NCBI RefSeq assembly: GCF_023217965.1 | Contig: NZ_JALPSC010000001.1 | Location: forward strand, 1,178,001 to 1,242,000 | Origin: Prevotella sp. E13-27 | Lineage (GTDB): Bacteria; Bacteroidota; Bacteroidia; Bacteroidales; Bacteroidaceae | Length of the DNA: 64,000 nt | Direction of reading: 5' to 3' | In this document: positions 1 to 14,300 of the stretch, piece after piece | Layout of the letters: each line of letters begins with the position of its first letter | Position numbering within the stretch: position 1 is the stretch's first letter | Position numbers and translations under genes: made by a program | The notes under the pieces: generated by a model | What the model saw: the letters and a program-made list of their open reading frames with translations, nothing else | Databases searched by the model: none | Told to the model about the DNA's origin: nothing

Positions 1-359
1 GATTGGTCATAGGTGTCGTTGGCGATAATGTCCAAAAACCCGACATGCTGCCTGCAGAGGAGCGCATGAAAGCTATTAAGGCTCTGTATGTCAACGAACC
101 GGCTATAGAGGTGAAGCCTTATTTTGGTCTTGCCGTTGATTTCGCCCGTGCGGAAAACGCCCGTTTCATTGTTAAGGGCGTACGCTCTGCCAAGGATTTT
201 GAGTACGAGCGGGAACAGGCTGAAATCAACCGTATGATAACAAACGGTGAGGTGGAGACCATCCTTCTATATGCTGAGCCTCAACTCTCAAGCATCTCCT
301 CGTCAATGGTTCGTGAGTTGCAGCATTTCGGCATTGATGTGTCGAAGTTCCTTCCCTGA
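1..359 (+). CDS. coaD: Phosphopantetheine adenylyltransferase, C-terminal part
   Basis: Joins ATP and 4'-phosphopantetheine to make dephospho-CoA, the fourth step of coenzyme A synthesis in the cytoplasm. About 119 codons are present. The family is usually 150-165 residues, so the N-terminal nucleotide-binding HxGH segment lies before the window and the frame is open to base 1. Visible family marks are the EERMKAIKALY helix, the FIVKGVRSAKDFEYE segment that binds phosphopantetheine, and the SSISSSMVREL motif near the C-terminus. It converges on the pullulanase gene with about 50 bases between the stops and no clear terminator. Confidence 0.93.
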   Translation, partial: LVIGVVGDNVQKPDMLPAEERMKAIKALYVNEPAIEVKPYFGLAVDFARAENARFIVKGVRSAKDFEYEREQAEINRMITNGEVETILLYAEPQLSSISSSMVRELQHFGIDVSKFLP

Positions 360-408
360 CTCTAATTCAACAACAAATCATTTTAAATGAAAGGCTTTCG
401 CACAAGTG

Positions 409-2463
409 TTAGTCGTGCATGATGAGGGCTGAGCGCGGCGCCACGGTGACCTTGTTGCCGGTGAACTGGTCCAGTCCGCGGTTGCGAAGGGTGATGATGC
501 CGTTGGCACACGCCACGGTGTAGGCGGCATGGGGAACAGCGATTTGCTGTTCCTTTGTTGTGGAGTTGAGCACAACAATGATGTCGCGCCAACTGTCACG
601 ACCAGCATAGTTCTTAAGCCTGAAAGCAACAACACCCTCGGGAGCGTCGAGGAACTCCAGATGCTTGCGCACAAGGTCGGCATTGCCGAGACGGAATGCT
701 GGGTGCATGCGGCGCAGCTGTATGAGTCCCTGATAATACTGGAACACCTGTGGATAGCGCTGTTTGTTCTGCCAGTCGAACTGGTTGATGCTGTCGGGTG
801 AGTTGTAAGAGTTGTGCACACCCTTCTTGTCGCGTAATAGCTCCTCACCGGCAAGGATGAACGGTACACCCTGAGAGGTGAACACGGCAGTCTGCGCCAG
901 CAGGTCGAGACGAATGAGGTCGTCTTTTAATTGAGAATGGAGAATTCTTTCTGAGGAAAGCGTCCCATTGGGCCGAGCGGAGAGTTGAGAGGTGGGATTA
1001 CCTTTGTGATTCTCTTTGTCAATAATAGAGGTTTTTAGACGGTCCACGAGACACATGTCGTCGTGACAGCTGACATAGGCAATCATCTGTGTTGGCTCCA
1101 AGGCATAGGGTTTGTCGGAGTAGTTAACCTTAGAATAGTCTATCTGCGGATGGGCTATCATGCCTACGATGCCAGCCTTCAGACTCTCCGTCTCCTTGTT
1201 GTCATAAGAGCCGCCCAGCCATCCGCATTTAGTATCGTCGGAGAACGGACCGCGCAGAGCGTCGCGCATGTCATCGCAGAAGGCGGCAATGCCTGGCATC
1301 TGCGGGATGTTGGCCTTCATGGCAAGCAGCTCGTTTGGCATGGCGCATGCTCCTGCGCTCCAGCCCTCGCCATAGATGAAGATGGTGGGGTCTATGGCAT
1401 CGACAGCCTTGCGTATCTCGTTCATAGTCTGTATGTCGTGGATGCCCATGAGGTCGAAGCGGAACCCGTCGATATGATACTCGTTGATCCAGTATTTCAC
1501 GCTCTCAATCATGAACCGCCGCATCATAGGCCTCTCAGAAGCCGTCTCGTTGCCGCAGCCGGAGCCGTTGCTGTAGCCCGACGGAGAGCCGTCGGGAACG
1601 GTGGCACGCTCGGCCGAAGGACGCTTGCAAGGCAAGAACTCTCCACTCTCAGTTCTCCACTCTCCACTCTTCCTATAGTAGTAGTCAGGAAAAGTCCTTT
1701 GGAAGTTGGAACGGTCTATGTCGTAGGTGTGGTTATAGACCACGTCGAGGATGACGCGGATGCCAGCCTTGTGAAGAGCCTGAACCATCTGCTTGAACTC
1801 ACGTATGCGCACCTCGGGCTTATAGGGGTCGGTGGAGTAACTGCCCTCGGGCACGTTATAGTTCACTGGGTCATAGCCCCAGTTGAACTGCGGCTCGTTG
1901 AGGCGTGTCTCATCGACAGAGCCATAGTCATAGCTCGGAAGGATGTGGACGGCGTTTATGCCTAGCGCCTTCAGGTGGTTTATGGCCCACGGCTCGGTGA
2001 GGGCGAGGAACTTACCGGGATACTTCGCCTCACTGCGTGAGATGGAGAAGTCGCGATGGTGCATCTCGTAAATGACGAGGTCGGCAGGCGTTTTCAGCAC
2101 TGGCCGCCGGTCGTTCTCCCATCCTTCGGGGTTCGTCGTCGCGAGATCAATGACGTATGCCTGCTGTCCGTTGACGCCCACTGCCTTGGCAAAGACTCCC
2201 GGGGTGTCACCGTGGCCTGTGTTGAACACGTAAGGCTGTCCTTTCAGGTCACCTTTCACGGTGGCTGTCCACAGACAATCGGCAGTCTTGGTCATCTTCA
2301 CCTTCTTCTTGCCAACCTTCACCGTGCATTTGGCATCGTTGGGCGCAAAGAGTTTGAAGGTGGTCTGTTCCGGCGAGTAGGTCATCTCGTCAAAATGAAA
2401 GTCCTGTGCAAAGACTGTTGCAGACATCATCATCGTTATTGCTGTTAAATACAACTTCTTCAT
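409..2463 (-). CDS. pulA: Type I pullulanase (GH13), secreted
   Basis: Cleaves alpha-1,6 branches of pullulan and limit dextrins. The 684-residue protein starts with a signal peptide ending near VFAQ, so it is probably periplasmic. A CBM48-like beta domain follows, then a GH13 barrel. The type I pullulanase signature FNWGYDP is present. The nucleophile Asp lies in GFRFDLMGIHD, the acid Glu in FIYGEGWS, and the third region reads SCHDDM rather than the commoner HDN. It is the last gene of the malQ-GH97-pulA operon, 43 bases after the GH97 gene. Two stretches of low-complexity repeat DNA (about 926-1008 and 1634-1676) are translated within it, adding residues not expected in the family. Confidence 0.92.
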   Translation of the reverse strand: MKKLYLTAITMMMSATVFAQDFHFDEMTYSPEQTTFKLFAPNDAKCTVKVGKKKVKMTKTADCLWTATVKGDLKGQPYVFNTGHGDTPGVFAKAVGVNGQQAYVIDLATTNPEGWENDRRPVLKTPADLVIYEMHHRDFSISRSEAKYPGKFLALTEPWAINHLKALGINAVHILPSYDYGSVDETRLNEPQFNWGYDPVNYNVPEGSYSTDPYKPEVRIREFKQMVQALHKAGIRVILDVVYNHTYDIDRSNFQRTFPDYYYRKSGEWRTESGEFLPCKRPSAERATVPDGSPSGYSNGSGCGNETASERPMMRRFMIESVKYWINEYHIDGFRFDLMGIHDIQTMNEIRKAVDAIDPTIFIYGEGWSAGACAMPNELLAMKANIPQMPGIAAFCDDMRDALRGPFSDDTKCGWLGGSYDNKETESLKAGIVGMIAHPQIDYSKVNYSDKPYALEPTQMIAYVSCHDDMCLVDRLKTSIIDKENHKGNPTSQLSARPNGTLSSERILHSQLKDDLIRLDLLAQTAVFTSQGVPFILAGEELLRDKKGVHNSYNSPDSINQFDWQNKQRYPQVFQYYQGLIQLRRMHPAFRLGNADLVRKHLEFLDAPEGVVAFRLKNYAGRDSWRDIIVVLNSTTKEQQIAVPHAAYTVACANGIITLRNRGLDQFTGNKVTVAPRSALIMHD
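926..1008. repeat. Repeat-like insertion inside the pullulanase gene
   Basis: A stretch of gagaatggagaatt- and gagagttgagaggt-like words, unlike the surrounding coding sequence. On the minus strand it reads in frame as a Ser/Asn/His-rich loop between IIDKENHK and the DLIRLDLLAQ helix. It resembles the degenerate GAGAG repeats seen between genes in this window. Confidence 0.55.
1634..1676. repeat. TCTCCACTCT-type repeat inside the pullulanase gene
   Basis: Direct copies of ctctccactctc / gttctccactctcc. In frame on the minus strand they give the SGEWRTESGEF segment just after PDYYYRK, and there is no stop or frameshift. It looks like a second intragenic landing of a GAGAGTGGAGA-type repeat in the same gene. 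Confidence 0.6.
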
Positions 2464-2506
2464 ATTCCTCTATCTTTTTATACACCTGGAAAGTCGTTTT
2501 TGAACG

Positions 2507-7152
<4,646 letters not shown>

Positions 7153-7175
7153 GGAGTATTTTTGTAATTTTTGGT

Positions 7176-7183
7176 CAAAAATA
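7176..7183 (-). promoter_or_regulatory. Candidate -7 promoter element of malQ operon
   Basis: On the minus strand this reads TATTTTTG, matching the Bacteroidetes TAnnTTTG consensus, 24 bases before the malQ ATG. The same octamer occurs ahead of the GH53 operon. No convincing -33 TTTG was found at the usual distance. Confidence 0.5.
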
Positions 7184-7237
7184 CAGCTTTTGAAGTACAA
7201 ATGCCACTAAAATTGTCTAATAATGAACTATAAACAG

Positions 7238-7253
7238 GTGCAAACGTTTGCAC
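7238..7253. promoter_or_regulatory. LacI-family operator, perfect 16-bp palindrome
   Basis: GTGCAAACGTTTGCAC is a perfect palindrome with the central CG typical of LacI/GalR operators. It lies between the MFS stop and the malQ start, so malQ-GH97-pulA probably has its own regulated promoter. The core also occurs at 11185 and, degenerate, at 20329. Confidence 0.8.
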
Positions 7254-7258
7254 ATTGG

Positions 7259-8578
7259 TTATTTCGTTTTGTTCTTTATGGCACCTACACATAGGGCACC
7301 AATGGCGAGGCAGACACCTGCCACAATCATCATGTTATACTGATGACTGCCTACAAGAGAGAGGATAACACCTCCCAGCAGTGCAGCGATGATCTGTGGT
7401 ATGCAGATGGTACAATTGAACAATCCGAGATAAGTGCCCATGTGCTTGTTGCCTTCCAGAGCGTTGGTAACCAGTGTGAACGGCATTGACAGCATGGCAG
7501 CCCACGCTGTGCCGATGAGGAAGTAAGGCACGAAGAGCAGGTATTGGTCGCTAATATACGGTACCATGGCGAAGCCGGCACCGCCAATGAGCAGCGACAG
7601 GGCATAGGCCATCTTAACGCTCTTGAAACGAGGCAGCATGACGGCCCACGCCATGGAGCCTACGGCCTGAACGGCAAACAGCACTCCTACCCAGTCGCCG
7701 GCTGCCTGATACTCTGGTGAAGCAGCAAACTCAGTATTGCCCATGTCAACACCGAAAGCAGTCTCGGCAATGGCACCGTTGGTATAGGTCCACATGAACA
7801 GGAACGCTGCCCAGCAGAAGAACTGAACGAGGCCTACCTGCAGGAACACCTGAAGCGCGTTGCCTGATGAACTGCCCGTCGTTTCCAACTGATTCTCAGC
7901 CTGTGCGCTGGCGCGGAACTCTGCCATCTCCTCAGGTGTGTATTCCTTCACCTTCGCGGTGGTATAGATGACGCAGAGTATTAGGATGGTGGCACCGAGA
8001 TAGAACGACCACTTCACCGAGTCGGGAATGATGCCTGGGGCTGCCACACTGGCAATGCCGATGGCAGTAAGAATGTAAGGGAAGAGGAAGCCCATGAGGC
8101 TGCCAGCGTTGCACAGGAACGACTGTATGCTATAGGCCTTGGCTTTCTGCTTCTCGTTGACCATGTCGCCAACCATCATCTTGAACGGCTGCATTGCCAT
8201 GTTGATGGATGTGTCGAGAAACATCAGCGAGATGAGGCCAAAGGTCATGGCGCTGATGAACGTGAACTCCAGATTACCTGCGTTAGGCAGCATGACCATC
8301 ACCAGCACGGCGAAGGCGGCTCCTACGAACAGGTAGGGTATGCGGCGACCGAAGCGTGTCCAGGTCTTGTCGCTGAACAGTCCTACGAGTGGCTGCACAA
8401 TCATTCCCATGAGTGGTGGCAGGATCCAGAAGTAGCTCAGGTCGTGGGGGTCGGCACCGAGTGTTGCAAAGATGCGCGAGATGTTTGCGCTCTGCAGGGC
8501 GTAGGCTATCTGCACACCGAAAAAACCGAAGCTCAAGTTCCAGAGCTTCCAAAAGGATAAATCAGGTTTCTGTTTCAT
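7259..8578 (-). CDS. MFS sugar transporter (SLC45/GPH-like, maltose/malto-oligosaccharide)
   Basis: An inner-membrane carrier of 439 residues with about 12 hydrophobic segments. The N-terminus reads SFWKLWNLSFGFFGVQIAYA, and the loop after the second segment has KTWTRFGRRIPYLF, as in SLC45-like sucrose/maltose carriers. Its place between the LacI gene and malQ suggests it brings maltose or malto-oligosaccharides into the cytoplasm for MalQ. The exact substrate is inferred from context. It follows the LacI gene by 120 bases that contain inverted 7-base repeat arrays. Confidence 0.85.
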   Translation of the reverse strand: MKQKPDLSFWKLWNLSFGFFGVQIAYALQSANISRIFATLGADPHDLSYFWILPPLMGMIVQPLVGLFSDKTWTRFGRRIPYLFVGAAFAVLVMVMLPNAGNLEFTFISAMTFGLISLMFLDTSINMAMQPFKMMVGDMVNEKQKAKAYSIQSFLCNAGSLMGFLFPYILTAIGIASVAAPGIIPDSVKWSFYLGATILILCVIYTTAKVKEYTPEEMAEFRASAQAENQLETTGSSSGNALQVFLQVGLVQFFCWAAFLFMWTYTNGAIAETAFGVDMGNTEFAASPEYQAAGDWVGVLFAVQAVGSMAWAVMLPRFKSVKMAYALSLLIGGAGFAMVPYISDQYLLFVPYFLIGTAWAAMLSMPFTLVTNALEGNKHMGTYLGLFNCTICIPQIIAALLGGVILSLVGSHQYNMMIVAGVCLAIGALCVGAIKNKTK

Positions 8579-8595
8579 ACTATATTTTTTTATTT

Positions 8596-8703
8596 TAGAG
8601 GCTAGAGGCTAGAGGTTAGTGGTTAGAGGTTAGTCTTCTCGCTACCAGTATTTCCTTTCCATTTACCAACTATTCTCTTACCTCTTACCTCTCACTTCTC
8701 ACC
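8596..8703. repeat. AGAGGTT arrays in inverted arrangement between lacI-type and MFS genes
   Basis: A plus-oriented block (about 8596-8633, TAGAGGC/TAGAGGT units) is followed after some 38 bases by a complementary block (about 8672-8703, TTACCTC/TCACTTC units). The two blocks could pair into a hairpin in the intercistronic mRNA. The second block reaches the last codons of the LacI-family gene. Confidence 0.75.
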
Positions 8704-9724
8704 TTGTAGTTCCTCTTATTATTAGGCGCGTGCGCACGACACGCTTCTCTACCTTTGTCAGCGGTATGCGTCCCTCGACATGGTCTAACAACACATCGAC
8801 AGCCTCTTCACCAACCTTGATGCCCGCCTGCTCAACAGTGGTGAGCATGGGGTCGCATGACACAGCACGCACACCATTGGTAAACCCGCAGATGCTGATG
8901 TCCTCGGGCACACGAAGACCCATGCTTTTCACCGTATAGAGGATGCCTATGGCAGTGTCGTCGTTAACGGCAAAGAAAGCATCGGGATAATAGTCGCCAT
9001 CGAACAGCTCCGGAGTAATCATCTCAGCATCATGACGGTTGTCGCAGATGCGTGTCAACGACTCGTCAAACGGCAGACCATTCTTCAGCAAGGCATCCTT
9101 GTAACCATTGAAACGGTTTTTCGCTATCTCAAGATTCATCTTGGAGCCGAAGAAAGCTATGCGCCGGCAGCCTGTCTGTATGAGATAGTTTACCGCATTG
9201 AAAGCAGCCATATAGTCATCGACGACAACCATGCTCGCGTTGACACCGGTACAGATGCGGTCGTAGAACACGAGAGGAACACCCTCGTCGAGCAGCTTCT
9301 GGAAGTGTTCGTAGTGTTGAGTCTCCTTCGCCTGCGACACGATGATGCCACACACCTTGTTCTCATAGAACGACTGGCACAGCTGCACCTCACGCTCGTA
9401 GTCCTCATTGCTCTGTGCCACCATGATGCGATAGCCATGGGCAGACGCCTTTTCCTCAATGCCACGAAGGATAGTTGAGAAATAATAGTGTACGAACTCA
9501 GGCATGATGACACCTATCACCTTCATAGGCTTCACCTTGCTGTTTCGTAGCGACTCTGCCAGTACGTTGGGTGTGAAGTTATGTTCACGAGCATACTGCT
9601 GAATCATGCGCTTGCGGTCTTCAGATATGCGTGGCGAGTTCTGTAAGGCTCGTGATACTGTTGCTACCGACACGCCCAGCTCGCGGGCTATGTCTTTCAT
9701 GGTGAGGTTATTATGACCAGTCAT
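8699..9724 (-). CDS. LacI/GalR-family transcriptional regulator
   Basis: A DNA-binding repressor or activator of 341 residues. The N-terminal helix-turn-helix reads LTMKDIARELGVSVATVSRAL, followed by the hinge-helix region with LAESLRN. A periplasmic-binding-like sensor domain follows (VIGVIMPEFVHYYFSTI, IAFFGSKMNLEIAKNR, DAFFAVNDDTAIG). It starts two bases after the GH53 stop, so the two are cotranscribed. The likely target is the GCAAACGTTTGC palindrome found at three promoters here, including its own, which would make it autoregulated. The effector is probably a malto-oligosaccharide or glucose derivative (inference). Confidence 0.92.
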   Translation of the reverse strand: MTGHNNLTMKDIARELGVSVATVSRALQNSPRISEDRKRMIQQYAREHNFTPNVLAESLRNSKVKPMKVIGVIMPEFVHYYFSTILRGIEEKASAHGYRIMVAQSNEDYEREVQLCQSFYENKVCGIIVSQAKETQHYEHFQKLLDEGVPLVFYDRICTGVNASMVVVDDYMAAFNAVNYLIQTGCRRIAFFGSKMNLEIAKNRFNGYKDALLKNGLPFDESLTRICDNRHDAEMITPELFDGDYYPDAFFAVNDDTAIGILYTVKSMGLRVPEDISICGFTNGVRAVSCDPMLTTVEQAGIKVGEEAVDVLLDHVEGRIPLTKVEKRVVRTRLIIRGTTR

Positions 9725-9726
9725 GA

Positions 9727-11004
9727 TCAGAGAGTTTTTATTCGCCGTCCGTCTTTTGCTTCATGGATATAGATGCCGCCTAAGCGTGGTTCACCATTCA
9801 GACGACGGCCTTGTAAGTCGTAATATTTAGATTCATGTTTGGTGTCTGTGCTATTCATCTTGTGCTGCTCAACGCCACTGCTTTCGCGGTTAAGAAACTC
9901 CTTCAGCTCATAGAGTGCTGAATGAGCCTTGTGCGAGGTGTTGTTCCACAGTCCGCGGTTCACCCAATCGTTGAGGACGGAATTGTTAGGTCCGTTGCCA
10001 TTCTCTTCAGGGAACCACCAGTAGAGGGCAGTAACATTGGTATGTTTTTTCAGTTCGGTGATAAGGTCCTGAGTGAAAGCCTTCTGTCCGGCAGCAGAGA
10101 TGGGCCATGTCGAAGAGAAGTCGTAGTCAATGCCTTCGCCTACAGCAGGCTGATATTGATAGTAATAGGCTGTCTCTACGATATGCACTTTCTTGTTGGG
10201 GAAACTCGTTGCCAGCTGCGTAAGCGATGAGGCAAGCGTAGCCAGGTTGTTGTGCCAGAAAGAATAATAGCTCAGACCTATGATGTCGTAATCGACCGAT
10301 GCCAGCTTCTGATAGATGCCTTTCAGCACGCTGGGCTTACCAGCTCGCTCGGTGTGTATGATGATTTTGGCGTCGGGGCATACTTCGCGGCATGCCTTGC
10401 CTGCCTGTTTCAATAATGCTATGAAACGCGGCCAGTTGGCATTGCTACCAGTATAGCATCGGTTGGCCGTCGTTCCTTTCTGTCCCCACAGCATGCCATA
10501 GGATATCTCGTTGCCCGTCTGGATATAGTCGGGGGTGGCACCTGAATCGACGAGCACCTGCAGACAGTCTTTCGTATAGTCGTATATCTTCTCCTTCAGC
10601 TGCTCGTCGTTGAGGCCAAGCCACGATGCCGGTGTCCACTGCTTAGCGGGGTCGGCCCATGTGTCACTATAGTGGAAGTCTAACAGCAGCTTAAAGCCTT
10701 CTGCCTTTATGCGCTTAGCCAACGGCACCACATAGTTCAGGTCCTGGCACACCTGTGGGTCGCTGTCGCCGCTGGGATCAACAAAAAGACGAACCCTCAG
10801 CGCGTTCCATCCCACAGCATCGCTCTTCAGATACTGCATGACATCGGTAATCTTCTTGCCTTGTTGGTCGTAGTAGCTCACTTTTTTGGCTTCATACCTT
10901 GGCAACACAGAGATGTCGCCACCAACGAGGAGTTCCTCTTGGGCGTTTGCATTGAGTAACATGCCAAATACAGCAATAACGGCAGAGAGTAGTGTCTTTT
11001 TCAT
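9727..11004 (-). CDS. Endo-beta-1,4-galactanase (GH53), secreted
   Basis: Would cut beta-1,4-galactan side chains of pectin. The 425-residue protein has a signal peptide ending at NANAQ, then GGDISVLPRYE, WNALRVRLFVDP and LLLDFHYSDTWADP as in GH53. The acid/base Glu is in QTGNEISYGMLWG and the nucleophile Glu in HIVETAYYY. The tail (YYDLQGRRL ... GGIYIHEAKDGRRI) resembles short C-terminal tails of secreted Prevotella proteins and recurs in the starch-binding protein at 20468. It is promoter-proximal in an operon otherwise devoted to alpha-glucans, which is unexpected. Confidence 0.9.
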   Translation of the reverse strand: MKKTLLSAVIAVFGMLLNANAQEELLVGGDISVLPRYEAKKVSYYDQQGKKITDVMQYLKSDAVGWNALRVRLFVDPSGDSDPQVCQDLNYVVPLAKRIKAEGFKLLLDFHYSDTWADPAKQWTPASWLGLNDEQLKEKIYDYTKDCLQVLVDSGATPDYIQTGNEISYGMLWGQKGTTANRCYTGSNANWPRFIALLKQAGKACREVCPDAKIIIHTERAGKPSVLKGIYQKLASVDYDIIGLSYYSFWHNNLATLASSLTQLATSFPNKKVHIVETAYYYQYQPAVGEGIDYDFSSTWPISAAGQKAFTQDLITELKKHTNVTALYWWFPEENGNGPNNSVLNDWVNRGLWNNTSHKAHSALYELKEFLNRESSGVEQHKMNSTDTKHESKYYDLQGRRLNGEPRLGGIYIHEAKDGRRIKTL

Positions 11005-11017
11005 TTGTTCTTTTTTT

Positions 11018-11145
11018 AGAGGTTAGTTTATAGAGGTTAGAGGTTAGAAGTAAGAGGTTAGAGGTTAGTTTTGTTTTTACTTGAAATTTACTAAAAGTCT
11101 TATAGTTTATAAAGCTATTCTCTCACCTCTCACCTCTCGCCACTA
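11018..11145. repeat. AGAGGTT arrays in inverted arrangement upstream of GH53
   Basis: A block of TAGAGGT units (about 11018-11069) and a complementary CTCACCT block (about 11119-11145), separated by some 49 bases. It has the same layout as the 8596-8703 element. It lies in the leader of the GH53-lacI-MFS transcript, between the putative promoter at 11160 and the GH53 start, where the arms could form a hairpin. Confidence 0.75.
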
Positions 11146-11159
11146 TCTCATTTGGTGTG

Positions 11160-11191
11160 CAAAAATAAATAAAAGGTTGGATAAATGCAAA
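11160..11191 (-). promoter_or_regulatory. Promoter of GH53-lacI-MFS operon
   Basis: On the minus strand TTTG (11188-11191) is followed after 20 bases by TATTTTTG (11160-11167), a good match to the Bacteroidetes vegetative promoter. The TTTG is part of the LacI-type palindrome, so a bound repressor would block it. Confidence 0.65.
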
Positions 11192-11200
11192 CGTTTGCAT
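11185..11200. promoter_or_regulatory. LacI-family operator, perfect 16-bp palindrome
   Basis: ATGCAAACGTTTGCAT, a perfect palindrome in the divergent region between the GH53 operon and susC. It overlaps the minus-strand promoter and lies about 55 bases upstream of the susC -7 element, so one site could govern both directions. Confidence 0.82.
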
Positions 11201-11254
11201 CCGCAATTTTATATTTTTTTATATAAAATACCTCATCGGCTATTAAAAGAAACA

Positions 11255-11262
11255 TATCTTTG
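11255..11262 (+). promoter_or_regulatory. -7 promoter element of susCDEF
   Basis: TATCTTTG matches TAnnTTTG and sits in the context ATATCTTTGCAC, nearly identical to that before the starch-binding protein gene (20398). A clear TTTG at -33 is missing, which would fit an activated promoter. Confidence 0.6.
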
Positions 11263-11351
11263 CACTTGAAATTGCCAATAACCGCTTTATAATACCCCCA
11301 AACGACCAATTCCCAAACGACCAATTAATAACTCAATAACTCAAAAACTCA

Positions 11352-14300
11352 ATGAAAAAAATGAATCGATTACCTGTCAGAATGCTTGCCCTCATAGTGG
11401 GCTTGTTCATGACATTAGGAGCCGTAGCACAGATTAATGTGCGAGGCCATGTGAAGGATTCAACGGGTGAGCCCGTCATTGGCGCTACTGTAAGAGTTGT
11501 GGGCACACAGACTGCTACAGTATCCGATTTTGACGGAAACTTCCAATTGACAGCCAAGCAGGGAGCAGACATCTCTGTTTCCTATGTAGGCTATCAGACA
11601 GCCGTTGTAAAGGCAGCCGCAAATGTTGTAGTAACCATGAAGGACGATGCTGCCGTGCTTGAGAACGTCGTAGTCATTGGCTATGGACGTGTAAAGAAGA
11701 ACGACCTTACAGGTTCTGTCACAGCACTTAAGCCCGATGAGAAGAACCACGGTCTGCAAGTAAGTGCACAAGACATGATTCAGGGCAAAATAGCAGGTGT
11801 CAATGTCAACTCTGCTTCTGGTGCTCCTGGTGACGGTGCCCAGATTCGTATCCGTGGCGGTGCATCACTTAATGCAAGTAATGATCCTCTTATCGTTATT
11901 GATGGTATGCCCATGGATAACAATGCTACCAAGGGAACAAGTAACCCACTTTCGCTGGTGAACCCTAACGACATCGAGTCGTTCACAGTGCTGAAGGATG
12001 CTTCAGCAACAGCTATTTATGGTAGCCGTGGTTCTAACGGTGTTATCATCATTACAACAAAAAAGGGAAGGCGCAATCAAGCTCCTAAAGTTTCCTATAA
12101 TGGTACTTTCTCAATCAGTAGTGTTGCAAAAAAACTGGACGTGATGAACGCCAGCGAATATGTAAATTTCATGAAAGAGAAATATGGAGAAGGCTCAACG
12201 CAGTATGATGGACTTGGTTGGAAAGAATTTAATGCTGACGGTACCCCAAATTATGCTGCTGGTACATATGATACAGACTGGCAGAATGAGATTTACCGTA
12301 ATTCATTCAGCCACGACCAGAATATCACCGTCACAGGAGGTGTTGGAAATACAAGCTGGGCAATGCCATACCGTGTTAGCGCAGGTTACACAAATCAACA
12401 GGGCGTACTCAAGAAATCAAGCTATAGCCGTTTCACATCAGGCTTCACTTTGAACCCTTCATTATTAGATGATCACCTGAATCTGAATATCAATGGTAAA
12501 TACGCATATTCAAAGACACAGCCAGGAGGTACTGATGCCATAGGTCTGGCAACCAGTATGGATCCTACTCGTCCTGTTATGAGTAGTGACTCGAAGTATG
12601 CTAACTGGGGTGGTTATTGGCAGTGGACAAAAGAAACCGATGTTTACGATTCAACATTCCCTTATACGCTTCTTGACAATTCTCCTGCCAACCCCATGGA
12701 GAAGATTGACCATTACACATGGTATAAGAAAGCTAACGTACTGCTAGGTAACTTCGAGATGGACTATAAGATTCATGGGTTAGAAGATATTCATCTCCAC
12801 ATGAACTTTGCCGGAGAGTATGCTGATGGTGGTGAATACACTAACAACAATCGCTATAGCACATATGGATTCTATTATGGTGGAGAAGGCAAGAACCAGG
12901 AAAAGAAGTACAACTTGATTTATACCTCTTATGCTCAATATTTAAAAGATTTCAACGAAAATCACCATTTTGATGTCATGGCTGGTTATGAATACAGCCG
13001 TATGCGTTATTGGGGTACAAACAACTACGAATCATACTATCCTTCTACTTATACTGGATTGGATGATGATGGCAATCCCAAGGCTAATACTATTTATGGC
13101 AAGTCAGAAGACAAATGGAAAGGTCAGACAGTCCTCGTAAGCTGGTATGGACGTATGAACTATACGCTGATGGATCGTTACCTCCTCACTTTCACTGCCC
13201 GTTATGACGGCTCAAGCCGATTTGCAGATGGTCATCGTTGGGGTTTCTTCCCCTCTGCAGCCTTCGCATGGAAATTGAAGGAGGAAAAATTCTTGAAGGA
13301 TATAAATGTAATCAGCGATGCCAAGATTCGTGCAGGTTGGGGTAAGACAGGTCAGCAAGACACAGGTAGAGAGTATTACACACCTATCTACAAGGTAACA
13401 AGAGATGTTGCCAACAGCCATTATCTTTATCCCATGTCGGTTAATCCAACAGGTGTCCTTTATCAGCCTCTCGTCTATAATAACGATCTGACATGGGAAA
13501 CCACTACGACTTGGAACTTAGGTCTTGATCTTGGATTGTTCAAAGAGAGACTTACACTGACCCTCGATGCATACTATCGTAAAACTACAGACTTGCTCTG
13601 TACACCTACTATCCCAGGTGGTATGAACTTCGATAATGCTATGATGCTCAATGCCGGTTCTCTGAAGAATAAAGGTATAGAGTTGTCTATTACAGGCAAA
13701 CCTATCCAGACTAAAGACATGTTTGTTGAGATAGGTGTTAATATGGCCTATAACAAAAACAAAATCAGCGAACTCTATGGTGGCCGCGACATGATTGAGG
13801 CTGGTATGACTGCCGGTACAGATCAAACAGTGACTTATCACAAGGTAGGACAGCCAGCCAACTCTTTCTGGGTATTCCAGCAGGTATATGATGCCAGCGG
13901 ACGACCAATTCAAGGTGTCTATGTTGATCGCAATGCCGATGGCGTTATTGATGATAATGACCGTTACTTCTATAAGAGCATCACAGCTCCTTGGACTGGA
14001 GGCTTCTTCTTTAAGGTCGCTTATAAGAACTGGGATTTGGGTACCAATTTCCGCTTCAGCATAGACAATTATGTCTATAACGATATTGTACAGGGTAAGA
14101 TGAATTCTTCTGTATTGGCTAATGGCGCAGGCTATTATGTAAACAGCACTCCTGACATTGTCGCACTGAAATGGAGCTCCTATAACTATCCATTGAGTGA
14201 TTATTTTGTACAGAATGCTTCTTTCTTAAAGTGTGACAATATTACGTTAGGCTACAACTTTGAGGATCTGTTTAAGATGGGTAAATATAATGGTATTTCA

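Larger units (their letters stand above)
11005..11351. other. Divergent control region between GH53 and susC
   Basis: This 347-base gap holds the inverted AGAGGTT arrays, a minus-strand promoter (11160-11191), a perfect LacI-type palindrome (11185-11200) and a plus-strand -7 element for susC (11255-11262). Just before the susC ATG it carries near-repeats of the phrase aacgaccaatt and aactcaa. No further gene was seen. Confidence 0.7.

Noticed and set aside
1063..1965. 300-codon plus-strand ORF opposite the pullulanase gene
   Set aside because: Antisense shadow of a well-supported GH13 gene; its own translation has no recognisable motifs.
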